Source: Marinilabiliaceae bacterium UBA5488 (GTDB lineage Bacteria; Bacteroidota; Bacteroidia; Bacteroidales; Marinilabiliaceae). From it: DNA of 64,000 bases. The stretch is from the NCBI GenBank assembly GCA_002427105.1, contig DIPM01000033.1, positions 62,001 through 126,000 of the forward strand, in the 5' to 3' direction. The position numbers and the translations under genes are program-made. Below are positions 17,059 through 24,662 of the stretch, one piece after another. Below the pieces are notes generated by a model. That model was not told the DNA's origin and did not search any database. It saw only the letters and a program-made list of their open reading frames with translations. Within the stretch, counting starts at the first letter, position 1. Each line of letters opens with the position of its first letter.

Positions 17059-17607
17059 TTAACTAATATAGACATCCATAGCGAAAAATACAAAATCATC
17101 ATCATGAGGATATATTGAATACTCAAGTTTATTGCCGGTCTTGCGCACTATATCCAACATTCCTAAGCCTGCACCACCCTTATATGAAATCACTTCATTT
17201 CCAAGGATATCACGGTACAAACTCTTTAATTCCTCATCCGAGAGAGAGTTAATCTGATCAATCCTATCGCGAATAAGGTTCACTTTCGACAGATTTACAT
17301 AGTTACCGGTAGATATTCTATAAAAGTAGCTGTCCTTGGCCAAAATAATTACTCCAAACCTTGGACTAGCCTCCACATTAGCCGTTGCCGGTGGTGTATC
17401 AACATGATGAAAAAGGTTCTGTATGCACTCAACAAACACATTATATACCTTCTTCCTTGTCTGATTTTTCTCGTTCTTAAGATTTAGGCTCGACTCAATA
17501 GCATTAAGTGTTTCGGTGATTTTTTCAGAGCATATTTCCCCCATATACCTGACTATCACCTCTCCCTGCATTTTTTGCAAATACCACTTGTCGATATCAA
17601 ATCCCAT
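17059..17607 (-). CDS. SiaB family GHKL-type protein kinase
   Basis: A 182-residue stand-alone kinase of the SiaB family. The N box is VYNVFVECIQNLFHHVD with E60 and N64; the glycine-rich ATP-lid motif is YKGGAGLGMLDIVRKTG near 143-158, with the IYPHDDDFVFFAMDVYI strand at the end. Such kinases phosphorylate a STAS or SiaC partner in a partner-switching circuit. The SiaC-type gene follows after 21 bases, so substrate and kinase are paired. A TATCTTTGC box lies 26-34 bases upstream. STAS proteins at 9688 and 24271 are other conceivable partners, but SiaC is the obvious one. Confidence 0.88.
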   Translation of the reverse strand: MGFDIDKWYLQKMQGEVIVRYMGEICSEKITETLNAIESSLNLKNEKNQTRKKVYNVFVECIQNLFHHVDTPPATANVEASPRFGVIILAKDSYFYRISTGNYVNLSKVNLIRDRIDQINSLSDEELKSLYRDILGNEVISYKGGAGLGMLDIVRKTGNKLEYSIYPHDDDFVFFAMDVYIS

Positions 17608-17632
17608 CTGTTCAATTAATCAAAACAATAAG

Positions 17633-17640
17633 CAAAGATA
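17633..17640 (-). promoter_or_regulatory. Putative -7 box for the siaB-siaC unit
   Basis: Minus-strand TATCTTTG (followed by C), 26 bases upstream of the SiaB start. A TTG lies 17 bases further upstream, slightly short of the usual 19-21. Confidence 0.45.
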
Positions 17641-17772
17641 AAAATTTTATGCAAGCTCAATCACAAGAGTTTGTGAATATCGTATTTAAACTTTAAATCA
17701 TACTTAAAAGGATAGCTTAATTTGGCTAATGAATAATCATATTAGACAAACATACTAAATCATAACACTAAA

Positions 17773-18699
17773 CTAAATGCCATCTCCTCCAATAAATCCT
17801 CCAAAACGATATTTCTCCTGAATCACCTTGCTATTTGGTGCCACATTGGATGTTATCCACACATTACCTCCAATTACCGAATTCGCCCCTATAGTAATAC
17901 GACCAAGGATAGTGGCCTGGGCATATATTATCACGTTATCCTCAACTATGGGGTGACGATCAATGCCCTTGATGGGGTTTCCTTGCTCGTCCAGGGGAAA
18001 ACTCTTAGCTCCCAGAGTCACGCCTTGATAAATCTTCACATTATTACCAATAATTGAAGTAGCACCTATCACTACCCCGGTACCGTGGTCTATTGTAAAG
18101 CTGTGCCCAATCTTTGCACGTGGATGTATGTCTATACCTGTTTCCGAATGAGCCATCTCGGTTATAATACGCGGTATCAAGGGAACTTTTAACTCTAATA
18201 GGGCATGGGCAATTCTATAATTAGTAATTGCCTTAATAGCGGGATAACAAAATATTACTTCAGCCTTGCTTTGAGCAGCCGGATCACCCAAATACGCGGC
18301 ATCGACATCAGTAGATAACAAATGTCTGATTTCGGGCAGCTGTTCGATAAACTCCACGGCTAAGGTAGAACTAATTTGCTTGGCCTGATTGACCTCAAAG
18401 GAAGCTGGGTCGCCACATTCAAAGCATAATCCGGCAAAAATCTGTTGACGCAATTTTTCATATAAGAGCTCCACATTCACGCCAATATAATACTGAACGC
18501 TTGAGGGGCGGGTAGATGAACTGCCAAAATAGCCGGGAAAAATGATCTCCCGAATCAGGCTTACAATTTCCTTCATAACAAAGACTGATGGCATTGGCTG
18601 CTCAGGGTTGTGCCTATGCCAAACAGACTTAAAGGATTCGGACTTAGACAAGGCATCTATGGTTTTCTTTATTGCCTTTGGGTATTCGTAGTTACTCAT
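17773..18699 (-). CDS. cysE: Serine O-acetyltransferase
   Basis: Acetylates L-serine with acetyl-CoA to O-acetylserine, the entry to cysteine synthesis. 308 residues: an N-terminal helical region (to about 140), then left-handed beta-helix hexapeptide repeats from IDIHPRAKIGHSFTIDHGTG to VIGGNVWITSNVAPNSKV. The catalytic His pair lies in IDHGTGVVIG and the MAHSETGIDIHP segment. The length and the FYPAI-like region place it in the longer EpsC type rather than the E. coli type. Its start overlaps the stop of the NadR-like gene by 8 bases, so it is translated from the same message as nadR and pnuC, although the functions are unrelated. Confidence 0.93.
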   Translation of the reverse strand: MSNYEYPKAIKKTIDALSKSESFKSVWHRHNPEQPMPSVFVMKEIVSLIREIIFPGYFGSSSTRPSSVQYYIGVNVELLYEKLRQQIFAGLCFECGDPASFEVNQAKQISSTLAVEFIEQLPEIRHLLSTDVDAAYLGDPAAQSKAEVIFCYPAIKAITNYRIAHALLELKVPLIPRIITEMAHSETGIDIHPRAKIGHSFTIDHGTGVVIGATSIIGNNVKIYQGVTLGAKSFPLDEQGNPIKGIDRHPIVEDNVIIYAQATILGRITIGANSVIGGNVWITSNVAPNSKVIQEKYRFGGFIGGDGI

Positions 18700-19225
18700 T
18701 TGTTAATAAATTTAGTTCATCAACATACTTTTTTGCACAACGCAAGCGAGCCTCTCCTATTCCCTTCACCCTCTGATACTTAATTTTGTAATACTCCAAC
18801 TCCTCCACATAGCAATTGAACAGATAGTCACGCCTGTCGCCATTCTCTCTGACTCCATCCTCAGTCCAGGTCAAATCGGGTTCACACAGAAGTGTCAGGT
18901 CGGGAATATTATTCTTTATAGCAGAGTTTATCCATATAGGACAAGATCCATAGACCTCCTGAAACCACACTTTTGTAATAATCAGAAAGGTATCAAAAAA
19001 AACGATTTTACTGTTATATTTATGTTTTGTTTTTGCACTTTGAAAATCCAACAATTGCCTTCGTGCTATAATCTCAACATCTTCAAAGTTATACGCTCTG
19101 CCCAGGCCGCTCACATAATCTCTTGCATACTCAAAAATGGGTACTCCATCATAATGCAGAGCCAACTGACTTGTCAGGGTTGTTTTGCCCGATGCTTCCG
19201 GCCCGCTTATTACAATTCTTTTCAT
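18692..19225 (-). CDS. NadR-like ribosylnicotinamide kinase (AAA_28)
   Basis: A 177-residue P-loop kinase resembling the C-terminal domain of NadR, which phosphorylates nicotinamide riboside to NMN. Seen: IVISGPEASGKTTLTSQLA (Walker A), IFEYARDYV, FFDTFLIITKVW, and the lid region RENGDRRDYLF. There is no NMN adenylyltransferase domain. A longer frame exists upstream, but it would run through pnuC; the ATG at 19225 lies 7 bases after the pnuC stop and begins the family N terminus. Coupled to pnuC (transporter) upstream, which fits nicotinamide riboside uptake and trapping. Confidence 0.88.
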   Translation of the reverse strand: MKRIVISGPEASGKTTLTSQLALHYDGVPIFEYARDYVSGLGRAYNFEDVEIIARRQLLDFQSAKTKHKYNSKIVFFDTFLIITKVWFQEVYGSCPIWINSAIKNNIPDLTLLCEPDLTWTEDGVRENGDRRDYLFNCYVEELEYYKIKYQRVKGIGEARLRCAKKYVDELNLLTNE

Positions 19226-19232
19226 TATTTTA

Positions 19233-19868
19233 TTATTCTGACCAAAGCTTTGATACCTGCGGCTGCATATTATGTTTCCATCTATAATAGCCGACAACAG
19301 CCATAACGCTGTAAATAACAAAAATCACTGAGGTTAAATAAAGGCCTTTATAGAGATAGATTCCAAGGGAGAACAGGTCAATTACTATCCATATAAGCCA
19401 ATTTTCCAATATTTTCCTGGCAAGCATCCAGGTGGCCACAATGCTCCCGGCGGTTTTGAATGCATCGGCAAATGGCAAATCAGAAGGCGGCATTTCAAGC
19501 AAATCGGGCACTTTCTTTAACAAAACGAATATGACCAGGGTAAGCAAGCAAGTAACAAGTCCATACTTCAGCCATTGCTTAGCATTAATGCTTATGGTAG
19601 GAATAACTTTAGCCTCGCTTATATCCTCCTTTTTTGCGGTACTCATCCAATGAAACCAACCGTAAACACTGACAAAGAGGTAATACACCTGCAAGCTCAT
19701 ATCAGCATAAAGACGACTCTTAAAGAAAAGTATCATATAAAAAAAGGACATCATAAAGCCCAGTACCCAAAGCCATCTATTTTCGCGAATTGAGAAAAAA
19801 AGATAGCACAAGGCAAACACATTGCCCGCCAATTCTATCCAGTTGTCCAGCAGCCAGTTCATTATCAT
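19233..19868 (-). CDS. pnuC: PnuC family nicotinamide riboside transporter
   Basis: Inner-membrane facilitator for nicotinamide riboside. 211 residues with about seven hydrophobic segments: ELAGNVFALCYLFFSI, WLWVLGFMMSFFYMILFF, LQVYYLFVSVYGWFHW, YGLVTCLLTLVIFVLL, AGSIVATWMLARKILENW, WIVIDLFSLGIYLY and LTSVIFVIYSVMAVVGYY. The WLWVLG..., YGWFHW and ENW motifs are those of PnuC. The second Met (19862) is an equally possible start. It heads the pnuC-nadR-cysE unit; the riboside kinase gene is 7 bases downstream. No riboswitch could be seen in the short leader. Confidence 0.93.
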   Translation of the reverse strand: MIMNWLLDNWIELAGNVFALCYLFFSIRENRWLWVLGFMMSFFYMILFFKSRLYADMSLQVYYLFVSVYGWFHWMSTAKKEDISEAKVIPTISINAKQWLKYGLVTCLLTLVIFVLLKKVPDLLEMPPSDLPFADAFKTAGSIVATWMLARKILENWLIWIVIDLFSLGIYLYKGLYLTSVIFVIYSVMAVVGYYRWKHNMQPQVSKLWSE

Positions 19869-19900
19869 GGCATTATTAGCAATTAGAAACAGTTATTGTT

Positions 19901-19945
19901 ACAAACAAAAAAACACCCGTTCGGATATATAAACCAAACGGGTGT
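19901..19945 (-). terminator. Rho-independent terminator after the S41 protease gene
   Basis: Minus strand: ACACCCGTT pairs with AACGGGTGT (19937-19945 with 19913-19921), extended by GG/CC, and is followed by TTTTTTGTTTGT. It lies 22 bases after the protease stop and just before pnuC. Confidence 0.8.
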
Positions 19946-19966
19946 ACAAAGTTACAAAATTAGAGC

Positions 19967-21568
19967 TTACCTCTTATCTATTTCAGAGAAGAGATCGCGC
20001 TTTTCAAGGAGTTCTATCGCCTTATTATATACAGAAAGAGTAGGGTTAATAATTTCGTAGTAGGCACTCATATCCCACAAATCCTTTGCAATAAGGGCTT
20101 TTAAATGATTATTAATCATTTCAGAAGAAAGCTCCAATTCAGCCGGGACCGGCTCCACTCCCAAACCCACGCCTTCATCAACAAGCATTTCGATAAGCTG
20201 CTCATCTACAACAAAAGCAGATTTAAACTCTTCAAAATCAGTAAAGGTTCTTTTCAAATCATCCCTATGCAAGTCAAGGTACTGAATAACGCTTTGGTTC
20301 AAAGCCCCTGTAGCCGACAATCTTCGGAAATACTCAGTGTAGGATGTGGTATCTATGGGCACAAAAACATCAGGTATAATACCTCCTCCTCCGTAAACTG
20401 CCCTTTTCTTTACCAAGGTCTCGTAGTATGCTGCATCTTCAAGATGGATACTATCTCTGGAAGTCAATTCCCCCTTAGCCAGTCTTGTCCCAATTTCAGA
20501 CCGGTACTCAGATATACCTTTGCCGTATGGCTTTTGAATACTTCGTCCGGAAGGAGTAAAATAATTGGCTATTGTCAGACGTATTTCGGAGCCGTCAGGC
20601 ATAGAAAATGGCCTTTGAACCAAGCCTTTGCCAAAACTCCTTCTTCCAACTACTACACCTCTGTCCCAATCTTGAATTGCCCCGGCCACTATTTCAGATG
20701 CAGAAGCCGAGCCCTCATCAAGCAGTATAACCAAATCTCCCTTTTGCCATAATCCATTACGTGTTGAGAAATGGTTGCGACGCGACACCGAGTTCCCTTC
20801 GGTGTATAGCATCAACTTATTGTCGCCCAAAAACTCATCGGCAATATCCAAAGCAGCCTTTAGATAACCTCCTCCGTTTCCGCGCAAATCAAGAATCATA
20901 TTCTTCATCCCTTCAGAATCCAGGCGCTTAACAGCATCAACAAATTCGTTATGGGTTGTAGCGGCAAAACGACTGATTTTTATATATCCTGTCTCGGGAG
21001 TGGCCATATAAGCAGCAACCAGGCTGTAAATAGGAATCTTATCACGGGTTATTCGAAAAGGTATTTGATTATCAATGCCCCTGCGCTTAACCATCAACTC
21101 AACGACAGATCCTTTCTTTCCCCGTAACAATTTAAAGACATCTGAATTTTTCAAGCCTATCGAAGTAATGCTTTTACCGTCAACAGCTATTATTCTGTCG
21201 CCTGCTCTTAGTCCAACCTTTTGCGAAGGACCTCCTGTAATGGCTGAAACTACTGTTAAGGTGTCATCCATTATCACAAACTCGATGCCGACCCCTTCAA
21301 AATTGCCATCTAAGGGCTCATTCATGGCCGAAACTTCCTCAGCGGGAATATACACCGAATGCGGGTCAAGCTTACGCAACATGGCTTCTATAGCCTCGCG
21401 CGCAAGCTCATCGTTGTCTATGGTATCGACATAAAAATTTGTTATTAGCTGCCATGCTATCTGAATATTGTCTAAGCCGGAATCAGTGCGCTGACCCGAT
21501 AAAACAAAAGAAGGCAACAAAAACAAAAATATAAACCAAAACTTTAGGGACTCAAGCATATTTCTCAT
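19967..21568 (-). CDS. C-terminal processing protease (S41 family, CtpA-like)
   Basis: Exported serine protease that cleaves C termini of periplasmic proteins. 533 residues from the ATG at 21568 (MRNMLESLKFWFIFLFLLPS begins the signal peptide; the frame is open further upstream but without one). Order: helical cap, PDZ domain from about 85 to 165 (EGVGIEFVIMDDTLTVVSAI, GLRAGDRIIAVDGKSI), then the S41 core with ILDLRGNGGGYLKAALDIAD, catalytic Ser in LDEGSASASEIVAGA and Lys in GRRSFGKGLVQRPF. A C-terminal helical extension follows GGGGIIPDVFVPID. Ends in a strong terminator; its promoter was not identified. Confidence 0.95.
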   Translation of the reverse strand: MRNMLESLKFWFIFLFLLPSFVLSGQRTDSGLDNIQIAWQLITNFYVDTIDNDELAREAIEAMLRKLDPHSVYIPAEEVSAMNEPLDGNFEGVGIEFVIMDDTLTVVSAITGGPSQKVGLRAGDRIIAVDGKSITSIGLKNSDVFKLLRGKKGSVVELMVKRRGIDNQIPFRITRDKIPIYSLVAAYMATPETGYIKISRFAATTHNEFVDAVKRLDSEGMKNMILDLRGNGGGYLKAALDIADEFLGDNKLMLYTEGNSVSRRNHFSTRNGLWQKGDLVILLDEGSASASEIVAGAIQDWDRGVVVGRRSFGKGLVQRPFSMPDGSEIRLTIANYFTPSGRSIQKPYGKGISEYRSEIGTRLAKGELTSRDSIHLEDAAYYETLVKKRAVYGGGGIIPDVFVPIDTTSYTEYFRRLSATGALNQSVIQYLDLHRDDLKRTFTDFEEFKSAFVVDEQLIEMLVDEGVGLGVEPVPAELELSSEMINNHLKALIAKDLWDMSAYYEIINPTLSVYNKAIELLEKRDLFSEIDKR

Positions 21569-21720
21569 AAGAACTCCTTTCACACCATAACTAATCATTC
21601 CACTAACACTATTGCAACTGCGGCACACAATAAATAATCACAGAAAAAACATCAACTCTTGTGCCACAAAAAACTGAATCAGTTTACGTGAAATTGCTAA
21701 TTAGGTTATGACAGAACGAG

Positions 21721-23250
21721 TTATTCCCACTCGATAGTTGCCGGCGGCTTAGAGCTAATATCATAAACCACGCGGTTTACGCCCCTGACTTTATTGATAA
21801 TTTCATTTGAAATATTTGCAAGGAACTCATAAGGAAGATGAACCCAGTCAGCCGTCATCCCGTCAGTTGATTGTACAGCTCTGAGCGCTACTACGCTCTC
21901 GTAAGTCCTCTCATCGCCCATTACGCCAACAGACTGGATAGGAAGCAAGATTGCACCGGCTTGCCACACCTTGTCGTAAAGCCCGTTTCTTCTTAGGCCT
22001 TCAATAAAAACGCTATCCACCTCCTGCAATAAAGCAACTTTTTGTGGAGTAATATCACCTAGTATGCGGATAGCAAGTCCGGGCCCAGGGAAGGGATGTC
22101 GCCCAAGTATATTAAGAGAAATTTTGAGCTCATGCCCTACACGTCGCACTTCATCTTTGAACAGAAGTTTTAAAGGCTCAATAACCTTCAGCTTCATCGT
22201 TTCGGGTAGGCCCCCAACGTTATGATGAGATTTGATAGTTGCTGATGGACCATTGACCGAAACCGACTCTATAACATCGGGGTAAATAGTGCCTTGAGCC
22301 AACCATTTCACATTCTGAATCTTGTGAGCTTCAGCATCAAACACTTCAATAAAGACTCTTCCAATTATTTTTCGCTTAGTCTCGGGATCACTTACACCTG
22401 CCAACTCCTTTAAAAACAAAGATCCGGCATTAACTCCCGTTACGTTCAGCCCCATGTGCTTATATGACTCCAAAACACTCGCGAACTCGTTTTTTCGCAA
22501 GAGACCATTATCAACAAAAATACAGCTAAGATTCTTACCAATGGCTTTATGCAACAACATAGCCGCAACAGAGCTATCGACTCCTCCTGATAAGCCCAGG
22601 ACCACCTTGTCGTCGCCAATTTGAGCGCGCAGGTCTTCCACGGTAGAGGCAATAAACGAAGCGGGACTCCAATCCTGAACACAGCCGCAAATATCCACCA
22701 CAAAATTCCTTAATATTTGCGCACCTTGGCTCGTATGATAAACCTCGGGATGAAACTGGATTCCATAAATATTTTTAGATGCAAGGAAGTACCCGGCTAT
22801 CTTCACATCACGCGTCCCGGCAATAATCTTGAAATCATCAGGCAAGCTTACTATAGTATCTCCATGCGACATCCATACCTGAGATCCTTTTCCCAGCTCT
22901 GCAAAAAGCGGGTTTTCATTATCAAGCATCTCGAGCATGGCGCGACCATACTCACGCGTTTCAGATGCTTCAACCACACCACCCGATAACTTTGCAATAT
23001 ATTGTGCCCCGTAGCAAACTCCCAAAATTGGTATTTGCGGCGGTATTTTACTCAAATCAGGTGCTGGAGCTTTTTCATCCATCACACTGGATGGACTCCC
23101 TGAAAGAATTACTCCCTTCACTCCGGCATCAATTTCCGGAATATTGTAGAAGGGATGAATTTCACAATATACATTAAGCTCCCTAACCCTGCGGCCGATA
23201 AGTTGCGTGTATTGAGAGCCAAAGTCAAGAACAATTATTTTATTCTGCAT
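21721..23250 (-). CDS. guaA: GMP synthase (glutamine-hydrolysing)
   Basis: Converts XMP to GMP with ATP and glutamine. 509 residues from the ATG at 23250; the frame upstream (19 further codons) is not family-like. N-terminal class I amidotransferase: LDFGSQYTQLIGRRVREL, nucleophile C79 in GVCYGAQ, and FHPEVYHTSQG with the catalytic His and Glu. Then the ATP pyrophosphatase loop GLSGGVDSSVAAMLL, the GTIYPDVIES segment and the C-terminal dimerisation domain with HPFPGPGLAIRILG, ending PPATIEWE. A TATATTTGC box lies 38-46 bases upstream. Single gene, same strand as rnz. Confidence 0.98.
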   Translation of the reverse strand: MQNKIIVLDFGSQYTQLIGRRVRELNVYCEIHPFYNIPEIDAGVKGVILSGSPSSVMDEKAPAPDLSKIPPQIPILGVCYGAQYIAKLSGGVVEASETREYGRAMLEMLDNENPLFAELGKGSQVWMSHGDTIVSLPDDFKIIAGTRDVKIAGYFLASKNIYGIQFHPEVYHTSQGAQILRNFVVDICGCVQDWSPASFIASTVEDLRAQIGDDKVVLGLSGGVDSSVAAMLLHKAIGKNLSCIFVDNGLLRKNEFASVLESYKHMGLNVTGVNAGSLFLKELAGVSDPETKRKIIGRVFIEVFDAEAHKIQNVKWLAQGTIYPDVIESVSVNGPSATIKSHHNVGGLPETMKLKVIEPLKLLFKDEVRRVGHELKISLNILGRHPFPGPGLAIRILGDITPQKVALLQEVDSVFIEGLRRNGLYDKVWQAGAILLPIQSVGVMGDERTYESVVALRAVQSTDGMTADWVHLPYEFLANISNEIINKVRGVNRVVYDISSKPPATIEWE

Positions 23251-23287
23251 CTGTTTGTGGTTAATTTCTCTGTTAAAACTGGAAGTG

Positions 23288-23295
23288 CAAATATA
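23288..23295 (-). promoter_or_regulatory. Putative -7 box for guaA
   Basis: Minus-strand TATATTTG followed by C, 38 bases upstream of guaA. No TTG at 19-21 bases spacing. Confidence 0.42.
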
Positions 23296-23334
23296 GTGAG
23301 AAAGCATTAAATAAATTAAAGCCCGGTTTCAAAT

Positions 23335-24261
23335 TCAATCTTTAAGGTAAGGAATATCGAATGTAGCTCCTTCCCTGGCCAGATAAGTAGCCGGGAACAC
23401 CTCTCTTGCCTCCTTTTCAAACAAGGTCATATCCTTATATCTGGTACTAAAATGGCCAATAATTAATAGCTTCACCTTTGCCTTAGCTGCAATCTGAGCA
23501 GCCTGACGCGCCGTGCTGTGATGCGTTTTTTCGGCTAAGTTCTCATTATCAGACAGGAATGTAGCTTCGTGATAAAGCAAATCAACATCTTTGATTAAAG
23601 GAATAATTTCTTCGCTATATTTAGTGTCCGAACAAAAAGCATAAGAACGCGCTGCTCTGGCCGGCTTTGTCAACAAATGATTAGGAACAAGGCTTCCATC
23701 CTCCCCTATATAATCACTTCCTTTCTTAATTAAGGGAATGCTTTTTATGGGAATATTATAATAGTCAACACTTGATTTATTAATATGCAGTTCAGGGTTC
23801 TTCTCTTTGAAAAGGTAACCGCAGGTTGGGACGCGATGCTTAAGGGGAATAGAGCTTACAATGATCTTATTATCCTCATATACCGTTTCCGAGACTTCAG
23901 TATTAACAATATGAAACTTCACATTAAACTTCAAATCTTTGGAGAAATAATTAAGCTGTGGCCTATAAACCATTTCAAGATCGACATGACCATAAATATG
24001 CAAATCATTAGTGCGGCCTAATAAGCCAAGTGTGGAAATAAAACCCATTAATCCAAAGCAATGGTCGCCATGGAGATGAGATATAAAAACATGATTAATC
24101 CGCGTAAACCGTATATGGTTTTTCCGCATCTGCATTTGGGTACCTTCACCACAATCAATCAAAAAAAACCGCTCAGATACATTGAGCACCTGAGCGGTTG
24201 GATTTCTTTCTGATGTTGGCAGTGCAGAGTTACTTCCTAATACTGTAACAGAAAATTGCAT
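23335..24261 (-). CDS. rnz: Ribonuclease Z
   Basis: Metallo-beta-lactamase-fold endonuclease that removes 3' trailers from tRNA precursors. 308 residues, normal for the bacterial form. The zinc motif SHLHGDHCFG supplies H62, H64, D66 and H67; AFCSDTKYSEE carries the bridging Asp, and LLIIGHFSTRYKD the last His. The exosite arm lies around residues 160-195. It follows a STAS gene after 9 bases, downstream of rpsA. Since the second tRNA-Asp at 39060 lacks an encoded CCA, 3' processing by RNase Z is directly relevant to it, while the first, with CCA, would normally be spared. Confidence 0.96.
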   Translation of the reverse strand: MQFSVTVLGSNSALPTSERNPTAQVLNVSERFFLIDCGEGTQMQMRKNHIRFTRINHVFISHLHGDHCFGLMGFISTLGLLGRTNDLHIYGHVDLEMVYRPQLNYFSKDLKFNVKFHIVNTEVSETVYEDNKIIVSSIPLKHRVPTCGYLFKEKNPELHINKSSVDYYNIPIKSIPLIKKGSDYIGEDGSLVPNHLLTKPARAARSYAFCSDTKYSEEIIPLIKDVDLLYHEATFLSDNENLAEKTHHSTARQAAQIAAKAKVKLLIIGHFSTRYKDMTLFEKEAREVFPATYLAREGATFDIPYLKD

Positions 24262-24270
24262 TAACCCAGA

Positions 24271-24627
24271 TTATTTTGACTTAAGCGCCTTACGCATCAT
24301 CTCAATACCGTCGTCGGCCGTTGGAGCTATTGTGATAACAGTATCCAGCTGACTAACAGAAATTAATCTCTCTACAGCAGTTTGCAAACCTGCTAAAACA
24401 AAGATTCCATCGCTATTTTTGCATAAACGATTGGCGACTAATATGGCACTTAAACCGGATGAATCGCAATAATTACATTTGCTTAGGTCCAATAAGATAT
24501 TCCTTTCGTTGTTACCTGCCAAAAGAACCAGTTCAGACTTTAAACCGGGGGCTATGGTAGTGTCAAGCTTCTCTTTCAGAACCTGCACAAGGATAAAATC
24601 ATCCAGCTTGTCAATTTTAAAATCCAT
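24271..24627 (-). CDS. STAS domain protein
   Basis: 118-residue stand-alone STAS domain: FILVQVLKEKLDTTIAPGLK, ILLDLSKCNYCDSSGLSAILVANRLCK, with the conserved DSSGL loop (S56-S57) where the phosphorylated serine of SpoIIAA-like proteins lies. The C-terminal LISVSQLDTVITIAPT is the usual last helix-strand. Anti-anti-sigma type partner-switch component is the likely role. It sits between rpsA (35 bases) and rnz (9 bases), probably on the same message. It differs from the STAS at 9688 in sequence, so it is a separate branch of the family. Confidence 0.88.
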   Translation of the reverse strand: MDFKIDKLDDFILVQVLKEKLDTTIAPGLKSELVLLAGNNERNILLDLSKCNYCDSSGLSAILVANRLCKNSDGIFVLAGLQTAVERLISVSQLDTVITIAPTADDGIEMMRKALKSK

Positions 24628-24662
24628 TATAACAATCAGTTAAATTTCTAATCCTTCAAGCA

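Noticed and set aside
20105..20752. 215-residue plus-strand ORF
   Set aside because: It lies fully antisense to the S41 protease gene, has low-complexity, cysteine- and serine-rich sequence and no family features.
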